A DNA stretch of 64,000 nt from Staphylococcus capitis subsp. capitis (GCF_040739495.1 NZ_CP145263.1:992001-1056000), one strand, 5' to 3'. Shown: positions 29,501 to 41,722, counted from the first letter of the stretch. Notes: generated from the letters alone by a model not told the origin. A program made the numbers and translations.

Positions 29501-32500
29501 AGAGACAGCAATTAATAATGTATATGCACATAAGCAAGAAGCTTTGAACAATGTTACTAATGCTCATTCAAATTCAGATGTTAAAAATGTACAACAAGAT
29601 GGTATAAACACTATCAATCTAGATCAACCGAATGCGGTTAAAAAAGATCAAGCAATTTTGGAATTAAGTCAAAAGGCACAAGAAAGAAAAGCTACACTTA
29701 ACCAAACACCAGATGCAACTGATGAAGAGAAAAACGCTGCTAATACCAAGGTTGATCAGGCACTTAATGATGGTATACAACAAATTAATCGTTCAACATC
29801 AAATAATGACGTTGATAATGCTAAGACAAATGCTACACAAACAATCGATAACATCAATGTAGATGTTCTAAAGAAACCACAAGCTAAAGAAGAAATCGCA
29901 TCTAAAGTGAATGACAAACAAAGAGAAATAACGAATGATAATGAAGGTACTACTGAAGAAAAACAAAGTGCTATAGAAAGTGTAAATCAAGCTAAAGTTG
30001 AGGCTGACAGTGGTATTTCACAAGCTCAAACTAATACAGAGGTTGAAAAAGCTAAAAATGCTGGATTGAGTAATATTGGAAATATTCATCCTGTCTTTAA
30101 TAAAAAACAACAAGCACGTGCAAAAATAAATGAGAAATTTAAAACAAAACAAGATCAAATCAATCAAACCCCTAATGCTACTCAAGAAGAAAAAAATGAA
30201 GCATTAACAAAATTAACGCAAGCTAAAGATGCTGTATTACAAACAATAAGTAATTCACAATCAAATGATAATGTTGACCAAGCACAAACAAATGGAATTC
30301 AAACTTTAGATGGTATTAACACTACAGTTAATAAAAAACCTCAAGCAAAAGAAAGTATTAATCATGTCGCTCAAAATCATAATAATGAAATTGACTTAAA
30401 TAATAACGCTACTACTGAAGAAAAAGATGATGTAAAGAATTTAGTAAATGCAGCAATTACTAACATCAATAATAATATTGACAACGCAGATACAGACGCT
30501 CAAGTAGATAGCGCAGTGGCTAATGGAACTCAAACGATAAATTCAATTACTCCTGCTACGACTGTAAAAACTAATGCTAAAAATGAAATTGCTAAAAAAG
30601 CAGAGTCTATCATAGCTAAAAACCAAACTTCACCTGATGCTACTGACGAAGAAAAAGCAGAAGCTAATTCAAAAGTAGAAGAAGCAAAAGCTGAAGCTAA
30701 TAGTAACATTCAAATAGCAAAGTCAAATGAACAAGTTAAAGAAGCAAAAGATAACGGTCTTAATAAAATTAATGAAATTAGCCCAACTACTACAATTAAG
30801 TCAGAAGCTAGAAAGGCTGTTCAAAATAAAGTAAACGAGCAAATTGGTTTAATCAAAGCGACACCAGATGCAACTGATGAAGAAAAAGCAACTGCTATTG
30901 CAAAAGTTAATAGTGAACTAGCCAAAGTTCAACAACAAATTAATACAGAACATACATCTCAAGGAGTTAATAGTGTTAAGGCAAATGCAATGACTGCAAT
31001 AGAGCAAATCACAGCTCAAGCAATAGAGAAAGAAACCGCTAGAGATGCAGTTAAACAAAAAGCTAATGAACAAACTGATGTTATCAATAATAACAATAAC
31101 TCAACAGAGGAAGAGAAAGTAGAAGCGATAGGCAGAATAAATAATGCTAAACAAGAAGCACTAGACAATATTAATAGTGCAACAATGAATCAAGCCGTAA
31201 CTAGTGCTAAAAATGAGGGTATTAATAATATTAATTTAATTCAATCGTCAACATCTACTAAGACAAATGCTAAGAGTGATATTGATCGTAAATTAAGTGA
31301 ACAAATAGAAAATATTAACCAGCATCAAACTGCTACAACAGAAGAAAAAGATACAGCTGTTCAATTAGCAAACCAAAAAGCTAATGAAGCAAAAAATAAT
31401 ATTCAAACTGCAACGGATAACGAAGGCGTTGCTCAGGCTAAGACAAATGGCATAAGTGCAATAAATAATATTGAACCTAATGCACAACAAAAACCTACCG
31501 CTAAACAAGATATAGAAACCAAAGTAACTGAACAAAATAGAGTAATTGATAATACGGCTAATGCAACTGATGAAGAAAAGCAAGAAGCTAAAAATAGAGT
31601 AAAAACAGAAGAAAATACAGGTAATCAAAATATTGATCAAGCTCAAACAAATCAACAAGTAATTGATGCAAAAACTACTACTATTGATACAATAAACACT
31701 ATTATCCCTAATGTAACAAAGAAACCAACCGCAAATAGGGAAATTGATGCTAAGTTTGAGCAACTTAAACAAGCTATCAATTCTACACCTGATGCAACAA
31801 CAGATGAGAAAAATGAAGCTATACAACGTTTAATTGAAAAAAAGATGAAAGTAAAAATCTAATTAGTCAAGCAACTAAGGATGCACAAGTAGATCAAAAT
31901 AAAGAAAATGGAATACATGAATTAGAAACTATTCATGCTCATCCAACTAAAAAAGCAGAGGCTATTCATGCTGTTCGAGAGAAAGTTAAATCACAAAATG
32001 ACTTAATTACGAATAACAACGATGCAACAGATGAAGAAAAAGAGGTCGCAAAAAATCTTCTAGAAGCAAGCAAAATAAAAACAATTAGTAGTATTAATCA
32101 AGCACAAACAAATGCTCAAGTAGATAATGTAAAATCTAAAGCAATCACAGCAATAAGTGCTATCAATGCCCAACCTCATAAGAGACAAGATGCTATCAAT
32201 AGTTTAATTGCTTAGGCAGAAAGTAAAAAAGCTGACATAAGAAATAATTCTCAAGCTACTACTGAAGAAAAAAATACGGCAACGCAATCTATTGAAGTAG
32301 CTTTAACTAAAGCTAAAGCAGAAATTAGTAATGCTCAAACTAATGCTGTAGTGGATGAAAAGCTTGAAGCAGGTAAACAAAGTCTCCAACAAATTGAGGT
32401 ATCAACAGTAACTAAAACAACTGCAAAAGCTGATGTAGCAAATGCTATAAATAATAAAAGAGAACAAATTAATATTAATCGTCAGGCTACAACAGAGGAA

Positions 32501-35500
32501 AAAGATGAAGCACTTAATCAACTAAAACAGGAAGAAACGAAGGCAAATAATGCAATTGATTCAGCCTTAGCAAATCAAAATGTTAATGATGCCAAAACAC
32601 AATACTTGGCAAGTATTGAAAATATTCAGCCTAATATTGTTAAAAAGCCTGCATCAAATGATGTAATCAATAATAAAGTAACAGAACAAACAAAACTTAT
32701 TAATAATAATCAAGAAGCTACTTCAGAAGAGAAACAGGCAGCTTTAACGAAATTAGAAACTGCGAAAACTAGTGCACTTCAAAATATTAATCAAGCTTCT
32801 ACAAAAGACGAAGTTCAAGCAGCTGAAAATACTGGTGTTGCAGAAATAGGAAAAATAGTGCCAGAAACAACTGTGAAACAAGCAGCTAAACAAGGCATTG
32901 AACAAACTACTCAAAATCAAATAACCAAAATAAATGATAATAATAATTCAACATTTGAAGAAAAAGCAGTAGCTATTAATAAAGTCAACATAGCTAAAAA
33001 TGAGGCATTAAATAATATTACTAATGCTACGACAACGCAGTTAGTTCAAGATGCAAAAAATAGCGGAACTATTGTAATCACAGGAATAAATCCTGATACA
33101 TCGGTAAAAGCAAATGCGATTCAGGCTCTTTCAACAGAAGCTAAAAATAAAAATGATTTAATTGATCAAACACCTAATGCAACTGCTGAAGAAATGGAAG
33201 AAGCAAATAATAAAGTAGATAGTATCCAAGAAAAAGCAAATGCTAACATAGGCAAAGCTAATACAACAGATGAAGTTAACCAAATTAAAGCAAAAGCAAT
33301 TCAAGATATGAAAGCTGTTCAAACTGAAGTTGTTAAAAAACAAAATGTGAAAGAACAACTTTCACAATTAGGTGAGAATCAAAAACAAGTGATTAATAGC
33401 AACACTGAATCTACTAAGGATGAGAAAGACGAAGCTATTGAGAGACTTAATAATGAATTAAATACTGCAACTACACAAATTAACAATGCAAGTCATAATA
33501 GTGAAGTTGACGGAATCTTAAATAATTCTAGACCTAAAATAGAAGCTATTACACCTCAAGCGAGAAAGAAACGTTCAGCAATAGATGAAATTGGTGCAAA
33601 AGTTAATGCACAAAATAGTGAAGTTGACAAAAATAAAGAAGCGACTTTAGAAGAGAGAAATGATGCACTAAATAAAATTAATCAAGCTTATGAATAAGGT
33701 AAGGCTAACATTAAAAATGCTCAAACTAATGATGAAGTTGACAATGCTAAAAATTCAAGTATACAAAAAATTGCATTAATACAACCATCTACTGAAGTAA
33801 GAGCAAATGCCAGAAAAGCATTAAAAGCGAAAGCAGATGAACAAAACACCTTAATTGACAGTAATCGCAATGCCACAACAGAAGAAAAATTAGAAGCAAA
33901 AGAATTAGTTGAACAAGAATTAAATTCATCTAACTATAGATTAAAACACGCTGATACAAATCAAGATGTTCAAGATATAATATCTGAAGATTCAAAAGCT
34001 ATAGCTAATATACAACCATCTACTGATGTTAAGGATAGAGCTAAAGCAGATGTTGTTGCTAAAAGTAATGAAAAACAAAATGAAATTGTTAATAATACTG
34101 AAGCAACTACAGAAGAGAAAGAAGTGGCTTCCCAACAGCTTCAACAGGTTACTAATCGAACAAATAATTCAATTGGTTTAGCACAAGATACAGATCAAGT
34201 AAACGTAGAAAAGAATAAGGGCATAGAATCTATTAAAGATATTCAACCTATTATCGTTAAAAAACCAGCTGCTAGGGTTGAGCTTGATAAAGCACTTAAA
34301 ATAAAACAAAACGAGGTTAATCAATTACCTAATGCAACTACGGACGAATTACAGCAAGCGTTAAATCATTTAGATCAATTTGTTCAAGAAGCTAAAACTA
34401 ATATAAATCAAGCACAAACTAATGCTCAAGTAGATCAAGCTAAAGAGAACGGTACTAACAGTATTAATACTTTTGAACCAGTAATAGGTGTTAAACAGAA
34501 TGCAATTGACGCAATTAATAATGCTAAACAAGAAAAAATCGACCGAATAAGTCTAGCTTTCAGTGCTACACAAGAAGAGAAAGATAAAGCATCACAATTC
34601 GTAAATGAAGAAGCTCAAAAAGCTATAGAATTAATTAATAAAGCCCAAACAAATTCACAAGTAACTGAAGCAAAAGATAATGTTTTAAATACGATTAAAC
34701 AATTTGAACCAGAATATCATAAGAAGCGAAATGCAATTCTAAAACTTTATGATATTGTTGATGCTCAAGAAGCTATTATTAATGCAGTTCCTGATGCAAC
34801 AGAAGATGAGAAACAAAAAGCTATAGATAAAGTTGAACAATTATTACATGTTACGAAAAAAGAAATCGGTTTAGCAAGTGATAATGCTGGTGTAGATGAC
34901 ATTTACAACAACATATCAGAGCAAATTAAAACAATTTTCCCTGAAGTTGTAAGTAAATCTAATGCTAGAACTATACTTAACAATTTAGCTAATCAATTAA
35001 TTAAAACATTTGAAAATACACCTGATGTTACTACAGAAGAACGTGATGATGCTATCAACCATGTGAAAAATCAATTAAGTGCGGTCTTAGGTGCAATCGA
35101 TAAGGATACTAGAGATGTACAAGTGGCTCAAGAAAAGGTATTTGGTTTAAATGATTTAAACAATATTGTTATTAATGTAATTCAAAAACCAACTGCTAGA
35201 AAAGCTATAAATACAAAAGCAGATGAAATTAAATTATCAATTAACAATACACCTAATGCTACGGATGAGGAAAAACAGAATGCATTAGATAAAGTTCATG
35301 CTATTGTTAATGATGCCCAAAATAAAATCCGTGATTCTAAAGCAGATAGTGAAGTTATGGTCGCTAAAACAGATGCAATTTCTTTACTTTCTGTTATCAA
35401 TCCGGAAGTTCAAGTAAAACCATTTGCTTTAGATGGAATCCAACAACAAGCTAATAATCAAAAAGCTAAAATAAACAACAACTCTGAAGTGACTAAAGAA

Positions 35501-37006
35501 GAAAAAGATGCAGCTCTACTTTTAGTAGATGATTTAATTAAACAGAGTGAAGTACGATTAGATGCTGCGACTAAAAACCAACAAGTTGAAGATATTAAAA
35601 ATGATATTATTAATAAAATTTTAAATATTGAACCAACTAATAGCATTAAACCTGCAGCTTTGAAACAAATTTTAGCTAAATTAGACGCTCAAAAAGCGTT
35701 TATTAGTGAAAATAATGATGCTACGGACGAAGAGAAAGCGGTAGCTATAGATAAACTCGTAGAAGCGTCTAGTGAATATGCTGCTAAAATTGATGATGCT
35801 AAAACGAATGATGAGGTTGAAGCAGTTAAAAATCAAAGTATTAAAGATATAGAATCTATACTTTCTCTAATTAGTAAGAAACCTCAAGCTAAGTTAGAAG
35901 TACAACAGAAAGCTGAGGAAATTCGAACTACAATTAATTCTAATAAAGATGCTACTACTGAAGAGAAAAATGCAGCTTTAAAAACTTTAGATGAATTGAT
36001 AAATGAGGCAAATGAATCTATATTATCTGCTCATACTAATGAAGAAGTTGATAAAGCCAAAGTACTTGCTTTACCGAAAATTGAAGCGGTGAAAGTTACA
36101 ACTGAAGTTAAACCTCAAGCAAAAGCGCAAATTCAAGATGTAGCTAATAAGAAGAAAAATGAGTTTGAGAAATTTGAGGATGCAACTGTTGAAGAAAAAC
36201 AAGAAGTATTAAATAAACTTGCTGAGACAGTTAATACTATTAATCTTGCTATACAAGATTCTGAGGCTAATGCTGATGTAGCAAAAACACTTCACGACGG
36301 TTTAGCTAAATTAGATTTAATTCAAATAAATGCACATAAGAAATCTGATGCGAAATCATACTTACATCAACAACTTTCTGCTAAAATTCATGCTGTTGAA
36401 GCAAATAGTGATGCGACAGTTGAAGAGAAGCAAGCATTTATTAGCAAATTAAAAGCTTTAGTCAATCGTATTCATATGCAAGTGAATGACTCAGAAACAA
36501 ATGAAGAAGTAGATAATAGTTTGAATAACTTTAAAGTAGAATTTGAAAAATTAAAATTACAAACTCATAAAAAAGCTAATGCTAAACGTATCATTCAAAA
36601 CAAAGCGGATGAAATCATTCGAAATATTGAAGATAATGATAAGGTTAGTTATCAAGCTAAATTAGCAGCTAAAAATTTAATTTCTCAAATTTTGAATGAT
36701 TCATTTAAAGAAATTGAAGACGCTAATGATAATAAAACTGTTGATGAAGTAGTCAAACAAACTATTACTAAACTAGAAGCTATAAAAGTTAAAGAAGATA
36801 AGTTAAACTCTATGGAATCTACTCATCAAACTGAACAAAATAATAAATGTGATAATGTAAATGGCTCTAATAATAATCAACATACAATAAATGAATTGCC
36901 TGATACTGGTGAAACAGATTATTCAGGACCTTTAGCAGGTGCAGCATTACTTTCAGGGCTAGCATTGTTATCTACACGTAAAAATAAAAAAGATAAAAAA
37001 TCTTAA
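26589..37006 (+). pseudogene. sasC: Giant SasC-like DUF1542 surface protein gene, disrupted
   Basis: This is a cell-wall-anchored adhesin gene in the position of S. aureus sasC (next to leuS-rhodanese). The order is: YSIRK-type signal peptide (FSIRKFNIGIFSAL, ending ASA near residue 37); Ser/Asn/Thr-rich stretch (40-210); globular N-terminal domain (about 215-560); a FIVAR-like helix segment (575-635); about 36 DUF1542 repeats; and LPDTG with a membrane helix and basic tail at the far end. The frame breaks at an A7 run (31837-31843, one base short). In the restored frame there is a TAG at 32213-32215 and a TAA at 33695-33697. The first open part (1757 aa) can be secreted but not anchored. Confidence 0.9.
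28495..36795 (+). repeat. DUF1542 repeat array (about 36 copies)
   Basis: The array consists of protein repeats of about 77 residues, each with a core like NATTEEKxxAxxKV and an ending like QTNxxVDxAKxxG. I count 15 cores before the frameshift, 2 before the TAG, 6 before the TAA, 2 in the open stretch to 34124 and 11 after it. Copies are diverged at DNA level, so this is an old array, not a recent expansion. Confidence 0.85.
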
Positions 37007-37016
37007 TTCACTACTC

Positions 37017-37061
37017 AAAAAACCTTCTAGGTAGCATAAAACGTTACCTAGAAGGTTTTAA
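37017..37061. terminator. Bidirectional terminator after sasC-like gene
   Basis: A 15-bp stem (AAAACCTTCTAGGTA with TACCTAGAAGGTTTT) lies between convergent genes. Confidence 0.9.
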
Positions 37062-37066
37062 ATATA

Positions 37067-38326
37067 TTAGGATTCATTTTTAAAAGTTCCAGCATTAGAT
37101 CCAGCAACGTGACCTGTCACTAATGCACTTGTTATATTGTATCCGCCAGTATAACCATGTATATCTAATACCTCTCCACACAAAAATAATCCTGGAACGA
37201 TTTTTGACATCATTGTTTTAGGTTGTATTTCTTTTAAAGATACACCACCACCAGTGACAAATGCTTTATCAATGGGGAGTGTTCCATTAACGTTAAACGT
37301 AAATCCTTTTAAATTTGAGATAAAATGATTTAATTGTTGATTAGACAAATGATGAGATGTAGTTTCATCACTAATATCGGATTGTTCTAACATAAACAAT
37401 AAGTAACGTTCTTCAATTAAGCCATGCAAACTATTTTTTATATACTTATCTGGTTCAGCCTTTAATAAGGAGTTAATTTTTTGAGAGAGTTGATCGTGAT
37501 TTAAATCTGGAAATACGTCCAATTGCATAGCAATATCCTGTTTCTTTTGATTCTTTTGTTCTTTATAAACAAATTGGCTACATCTAAGCGCAGCTGGACC
37601 ACTTACACCAAAGTGCGTAAATATCATATCCATTTGATGGCTTATTCTTTTTTTACCATTTTTCTTTAAAACTGATAATTCTACATCTTTCAAACTTAAT
37701 CCTTTAAGACGTTTTGATTTAATGAAAGCGTCGCTAGAAGTTATTGGAACTTCTGTAGGGAAGAGTTCGGTTATAGAGTGGCCAAGAGATTCGGCGAATT
37801 GATAACCGTCTCCAGTTGACCCTGTTTGTGGTACAGATGTACCACCAGTAGCAATGATTAAAGATTTACTTTGGAATTCACCTTTTTGAGTTGTAACATA
37901 AAAAATACCGTTATCATGAAAAATTTCTGTGACTGGAGTTTCCTCCATAACATTAACTTTGTTTTCATTAATTTGTTTAATCAAAGTGTTTACAACATCC
38001 TGTGCTTTATTGGATACAGGGAACATCCGACCGTGATCTTCTTCTTTTAATTTCACGCCTCGGCTTTCAAAAAATTCAATAATAGATTCATTATCAAAAA
38101 CTGAGAAAGGACTATAAAGAAATTTACCGTTACCAGGTATGTTTTTGATTATTTCAGCATAGGGTAGGCGATTAGTAACATTACAACGACCTCCACCTGA
38201 TATTTTCAATTTTCGTCCTAAACCCTTTTTCTTTTCAATTAATAAGACATTATCACTTACTTCACTTGCGGCGACTGCAGCCATTGAACCGCTGGGACCT
38301 CCGCCAATTATAATAGTTTGATACAT
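37067..38326 (-). CDS. HI0933/YhiN-family flavoprotein
   Basis: This is a FAD-binding protein of unknown reaction. The N-terminal Rossmann motif IIIGGGPSGSMAAVAA is followed by the family block GLGRKLKISGGGRCNVTN (about residues 35-52), which identifies the HI0933-like group. The C-terminal FAD motif reads FLCGEVLDIHGYTGGYNI with SALVTGHVAGSNAG. Length 419 aa. It is monocistronic, convergent with the adhesin gene and divergent from murJ. Confidence 0.88.
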   Translation of the reverse strand: MYQTIIIGGGPSGSMAAVAASEVSDNVLLIEKKKGLGRKLKISGGGRCNVTNRLPYAEIIKNIPGNGKFLYSPFSVFDNESIIEFFESRGVKLKEEDHGRMFPVSNKAQDVVNTLIKQINENKVNVMEETPVTEIFHDNGIFYVTTQKGEFQSKSLIIATGGTSVPQTGSTGDGYQFAESLGHSITELFPTEVPITSSDAFIKSKRLKGLSLKDVELSVLKKNGKKRISHQMDMIFTHFGVSGPAALRCSQFVYKEQKNQKKQDIAMQLDVFPDLNHDQLSQKINSLLKAEPDKYIKNSLHGLIEERYLLFMLEQSDISDETTSHHLSNQQLNHFISNLKGFTFNVNGTLPIDKAFVTGGGVSLKEIQPKTMMSKIVPGLFLCGEVLDIHGYTGGYNITSALVTGHVAGSNAGTFKNES

Positions 38327-38653
38327 TGAGTTACCTCCACATATTCCTTGTTACAATTGTATAAGACTATTTAAGTATTATCTAATAAAAATTAAGGTAT
38401 GAGATGACAAAGAGTAAAAATATAATTATAATATGAAACTTGGAACCTCATTAAATTAATACTAACATCGTGTCTTTTTTCTACAGATACATAGCTTTTT
38501 AAAACATAATTTTTACAATGTCTAAAAAGTGGAAAATAAAAGACAAACATTTATTATTTTGTGATATATTTTTAAGTAATGCAAGGTAATAAGTTTTGAT
38601 ATAAACAACACGATATAAAACTTTAATAAAATTTTAAGATAGGAAGATAGGTA
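38327..38653. other. Divergent intergenic region
   Basis: This is 327 bases of AT-rich DNA between the HI0933-type gene and murJ. It must hold both promoters, but I see no pair of boxes with good spacing and no extra gene or structured RNA. Confidence 0.5.
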
Positions 38654-40315
38654 ATGAGTGAGAGTAAAGAAATGGTTCGAGGAACCTTTTTAATTACATT
38701 AAGTATTTTAATTACTAAAGTATTAGGTGTGCTGTTTATTATCCCGTTCACTTCATTGATTGGCGGGCAAGAAAATATGGCTCCTTTTACTTATGCTTAC
38801 GCTCCTTATAATATTGCAATTGCAGTAGCAACTGCAGGGGTGCCACTAGCAGCTTCTAAATATGTAGCTAAGTACAATGCGTTAGGTGCTTATAAGGTCA
38901 GTCAAAAGTTTTATAAGTCAAGTTTCATTGTAATGAGTATTACGGGTGTAATTGGCTTTCTAATTTTATATTTTTTAGCTCCATACATAGCAGAGTTAAC
39001 TTTATCGCGTAAGAATAATGCGAAAACTGGTTGGTCAGTTGCTGATATTACCTGGATTATAAGAATTATCAGTATTGTAGTTATATTTATACCAGTTTTA
39101 GCTACATGGAGAGGTATATTCCAAGGATACAAATCTATGGGCCCAACAGCTGTTTCAGAAGTAACAGAGCAAATTGCCCGAATTATTTTCATATTAGTAG
39201 GTAGTTACTTAGCTTTAAATGTATTTAATGGTACAGTTCTACAAGCAAATGGAATTGCCACGTTCGCAGCAGCAATCGGAGCTATAGCTGGAATTATTAC
39301 GCTTTGGTATTATTGGATTAAACGTAGAAGAAATATTAAAGAAATGGTTGAGTCTGATACAGCTAATATGCATGTTTCTTATGGAAACATGTATAAAGAG
39401 ATTATTGCTTACAGTATTCCATTTGTAATTGTAAGTTTAAATTTCCCATTATTTAATTTAGTAGATCAATTTACACATAACGGTGCTCTAAGTTTAGTTG
39501 GCGTAAATCCAAAGTTACAAGATACATTCTTTAACATGTTAAATATGTCTACAAATAAAATTGTAATGATCCCAACATCATTAAGTGCTGGTTTTGCGGT
39601 GAGTTTAATTCCATTTATTACAAAAACTTATGAAGAGGGTCGTCTAGAGGAAATGCATAGACAAATTAGAACATCTATTGGTGTGCTAATGTTTATTACA
39701 GTACCAGCTAGTATAGGTATTATGGCATTAGCGCAACCTTTATTTACAGTATTCTATGGTTATGATCCTATTGTTCATGGTCACGACCCTAACTTTGACG
39801 GAAGTAGATTACTATTTTATTATGCACCCGTAGCGATATTAATTTCACTATTAAGTGTAACTGCTTCTATGTTGCAAGGTATTGATAAGCAAAAATTAAC
39901 AGTCTTTGTTATTTTAGGTTCAGTAGTCATTAAATTAGCACTAAACTATCCGCTTATTATGCTTTTACACACTCCAGGTGCGGTACTAAGCACTGCAATT
40001 GCATTATTATTTGCGATTGGCTGTAATTTCTATATTTTAAAAAAATATGCGAAATTCAAATTCAGCTATAGTTGGATTCAATTTGCTAAAATATTCTTAT
40101 ACTCCTTCATCATGATGATAGGTGTAGAAGTTGTATACTTCATTCTTAAATTATTCCTAAATCCTACTAAATTTGGTTACCTCGTTATAATAGCTATAAG
40201 TGTTATTGTTGGTGCGCTTATTTATGGTGGCATTACAATCAAGAATAGACTGGCTGACGAATTTTTAGGTGACGTTCCTGAAAAAATTAGACGAAAAGTG
40301 ACGTTTTTAAGATGA
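38654..40315 (+). CDS. murJ: Lipid II flippase MurJ
   Basis: This is a MOP-superfamily membrane protein that flips lipid II across the membrane for peptidoglycan synthesis; the S. aureus gene in this position has been shown to be MurJ. It is 553 aa with about 14 predicted helices. Features are the N-terminal MVRGTFLITLSILITKVLGVLFIIPF, a cytoplasmic basic loop near residue 225 (KRRRNIKEMVE), and PTSLSAGFAVSLIPFITK near residue 305. Its stop overlaps the rluB start (ATGA), so the two are co-translated. Confidence 0.9.
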   Translation: MSESKEMVRGTFLITLSILITKVLGVLFIIPFTSLIGGQENMAPFTYAYAPYNIAIAVATAGVPLAASKYVAKYNALGAYKVSQKFYKSSFIVMSITGVIGFLILYFLAPYIAELTLSRKNNAKTGWSVADITWIIRIISIVVIFIPVLATWRGIFQGYKSMGPTAVSEVTEQIARIIFILVGSYLALNVFNGTVLQANGIATFAAAIGAIAGIITLWYYWIKRRRNIKEMVESDTANMHVSYGNMYKEIIAYSIPFVIVSLNFPLFNLVDQFTHNGALSLVGVNPKLQDTFFNMLNMSTNKIVMIPTSLSAGFAVSLIPFITKTYEEGRLEEMHRQIRTSIGVLMFITVPASIGIMALAQPLFTVFYGYDPIVHGHDPNFDGSRLLFYYAPVAILISLLSVTASMLQGIDKQKLTVFVILGSVVIKLALNYPLIMLLHTPGAVLSTAIALLFAIGCNFYILKKYAKFKFSYSWIQFAKIFLYSFIMMIGVEVVYFILKLFLNPTKFGYLVIIAISVIVGALIYGGITIKNRLADEFLGDVPEKIRRKVTFLR

Positions 40316-41004
40316 GAATAGATAAATTTCTAGCTAATATGGGTTTAGGCACTCGTACTGAAGTAAAACAATTACTTAAAAAAGGTCTTGTAGAGGTTAA
40401 TGAGAAAAAAATTAAAACACCTAAATCTCAAATTGACCCTGAAACAGACAAAGTAGTGGTTGATGGTGAAGAGATTTCATATGTAGATAACGTCTATATG
40501 ATGTTAAATAAACCTAAAGGTTATATTTCAGCTACAGAAGATAACGCTCATCAAACTGTTTTAGATTTAATCCCTGAATTTTCACATTTAGGGATTTTTC
40601 CTGTAGGAAGGTTAGATAAAGATACAGAAGGATTACTTTTATTAACTAATGATGGACAATTTAATCATGAATTAATGAGCCCGAAAAAACATGTATCTAA
40701 AACTTATGAAGTTATATCTAAATATCCTATTAAGCAGTCAGATATAGAAGCTTTTAAATTAGGCGTAGAACTTTCTGATGGTAAGGTCAAACCGGCAGAA
40801 CTTATTAAAGGAAATGATAGACTTTCATATGTTACGATTTATGAAGGAAAATATCATCAAGTAAAACGAATGTTTCATAGTATCGAAAATGAGGTATTAG
40901 AATTGAAACGTGTTAAAATCGCCAATTTAGAATTAGATAAAACTCTAAATTCTGGTGAATATTGTTTTTTAAATGAACAAGATTTTGAAAATCTAAAAAA
41001 ATGA
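40312..41004 (+). CDS. RsuA/RluB-family rRNA pseudouridine synthase
   Basis: This enzyme converts a specific uridine of ribosomal RNA to pseudouridine. An S4 RNA-binding domain comes first (RIDKFLANMGLGTRTEVKQLL), followed by the catalytic domain with GRLDKDTEGLLLLTNDG near residue 100, where Asp is catalytic. The 230-aa length fits the RsuA (16S) class better than the longer RluB. It overlaps the murJ stop by 4 bases. Confidence 0.88.
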   Translation: MRIDKFLANMGLGTRTEVKQLLKKGLVEVNEKKIKTPKSQIDPETDKVVVDGEEISYVDNVYMMLNKPKGYISATEDNAHQTVLDLIPEFSHLGIFPVGRLDKDTEGLLLLTNDGQFNHELMSPKKHVSKTYEVISKYPIKQSDIEAFKLGVELSDGKVKPAELIKGNDRLSYVTIYEGKYHQVKRMFHSIENEVLELKRVKIANLELDKTLNSGEYCFLNEQDFENLKK

Positions 41005-41025
41005 CAAAGGAGAAGGTGTACAATT

Positions 41026-41451
41026 ATGGGTAAAAGTACAAATTTATTTAGAATTGCATTAGGCATTGGTGGCGCTGTTGCAGCAGTCGCTTTATCACGC
41101 AAAGACAGTCGTGACAAACTTAAAAATGAATATAACAAATATAAAGAAAATCCTGAATCATACAAAGCAAACGCTAAAGACTTTGCTAGCCAAATTGGAA
41201 ACAAAGCCAATGAAACGATTCAAGAAGTAAGAAATAATCCAAGAGATTATGTTGATCGTATTAAAAATGATCCTAAAGCATTCTTTGAAGAAGAAAAATC
41301 TAAATTTACTGATTTAGATGACAAAAAAGCAGATGATTTAGAAGAAGGAAAGTTTGACGACGAAGGTGGCGCAACAACTTCTAATAATCTAAGAGTTGTC
41401 TCTGAAGATGATTTAAAAAATAATAAAAATGCTTTAGAAGATAAAGAATAA
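41026..41451 (+). CDS. YtxH-like small membrane-associated protein
   Basis: The function is unknown. A short Gly/Ala hydrophobic N-terminal segment (IALGIGGAVAAVALS) is followed by a highly charged, helical, probably disordered tail (141 aa in total). This is the general pattern of YtxH/gas-vesicle-like general stress proteins. Three units of NPxxYxxxxK/NxPRDYVDRIKNDPKAF type suggest a weak internal repeat. An AAAGGAG Shine-Dalgarno is present, and it lies 21 bases after the pseudouridine synthase gene, so it is probably in the murJ operon. Confidence 0.65.
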   Translation: MGKSTNLFRIALGIGGAVAAVALSRKDSRDKLKNEYNKYKENPESYKANAKDFASQIGNKANETIQEVRNNPRDYVDRIKNDPKAFFEEEKSKFTDLDDKKADDLEEGKFDDEGGATTSNNLRVVSEDDLKNNKNALEDKE

Positions 41452-41483
41452 ATAAAATTTACCAATTTAAATCATAATAATAA

Positions 41484-41530
41484 AGAGCCTATAGATGAAC
41501 GCTAGAAGTTCATCTATAGGCTTCTTTTTT
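41484..41530 (+). terminator. Terminator after murJ unit
   Basis: A 14-bp stem (GCCTATAGATGAAC with GTTCATCTATAGGC) has a 7-base loop and is followed by Ts. Confidence 0.92.
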
Positions 41531-41722
41531 ATCTCAAAAAATATAAAAACATTTAATTTGAAACGCAAATATGCATTATATTAGTACTCCGAAACTTGAT
41601 ATAATTTAACTTGAAAATCATCATTACAAAAAATTAAGTAATTTTCTGACATCTTACTGTAGTTTCTGAGTAACATATTGTAAAATGGAGTTTAACTTAT
41701 ATAAAAAGGAAGTCGATCTCAA

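Noticed and set aside
31365..31826. 153-aa open frame on the minus strand inside the adhesin gene
   Set aside because: It is a shadow of the DUF1542 repeats: Ile/Cys/Phe-rich low-complexity translation, no ribosome-binding site and no known motif.
26589..37006. CRISPR-like or tandem DNA repeat array
   Set aside because: The periodicity is at protein level (about 77 residues) with diverged DNA and no constant direct repeat or spacers.
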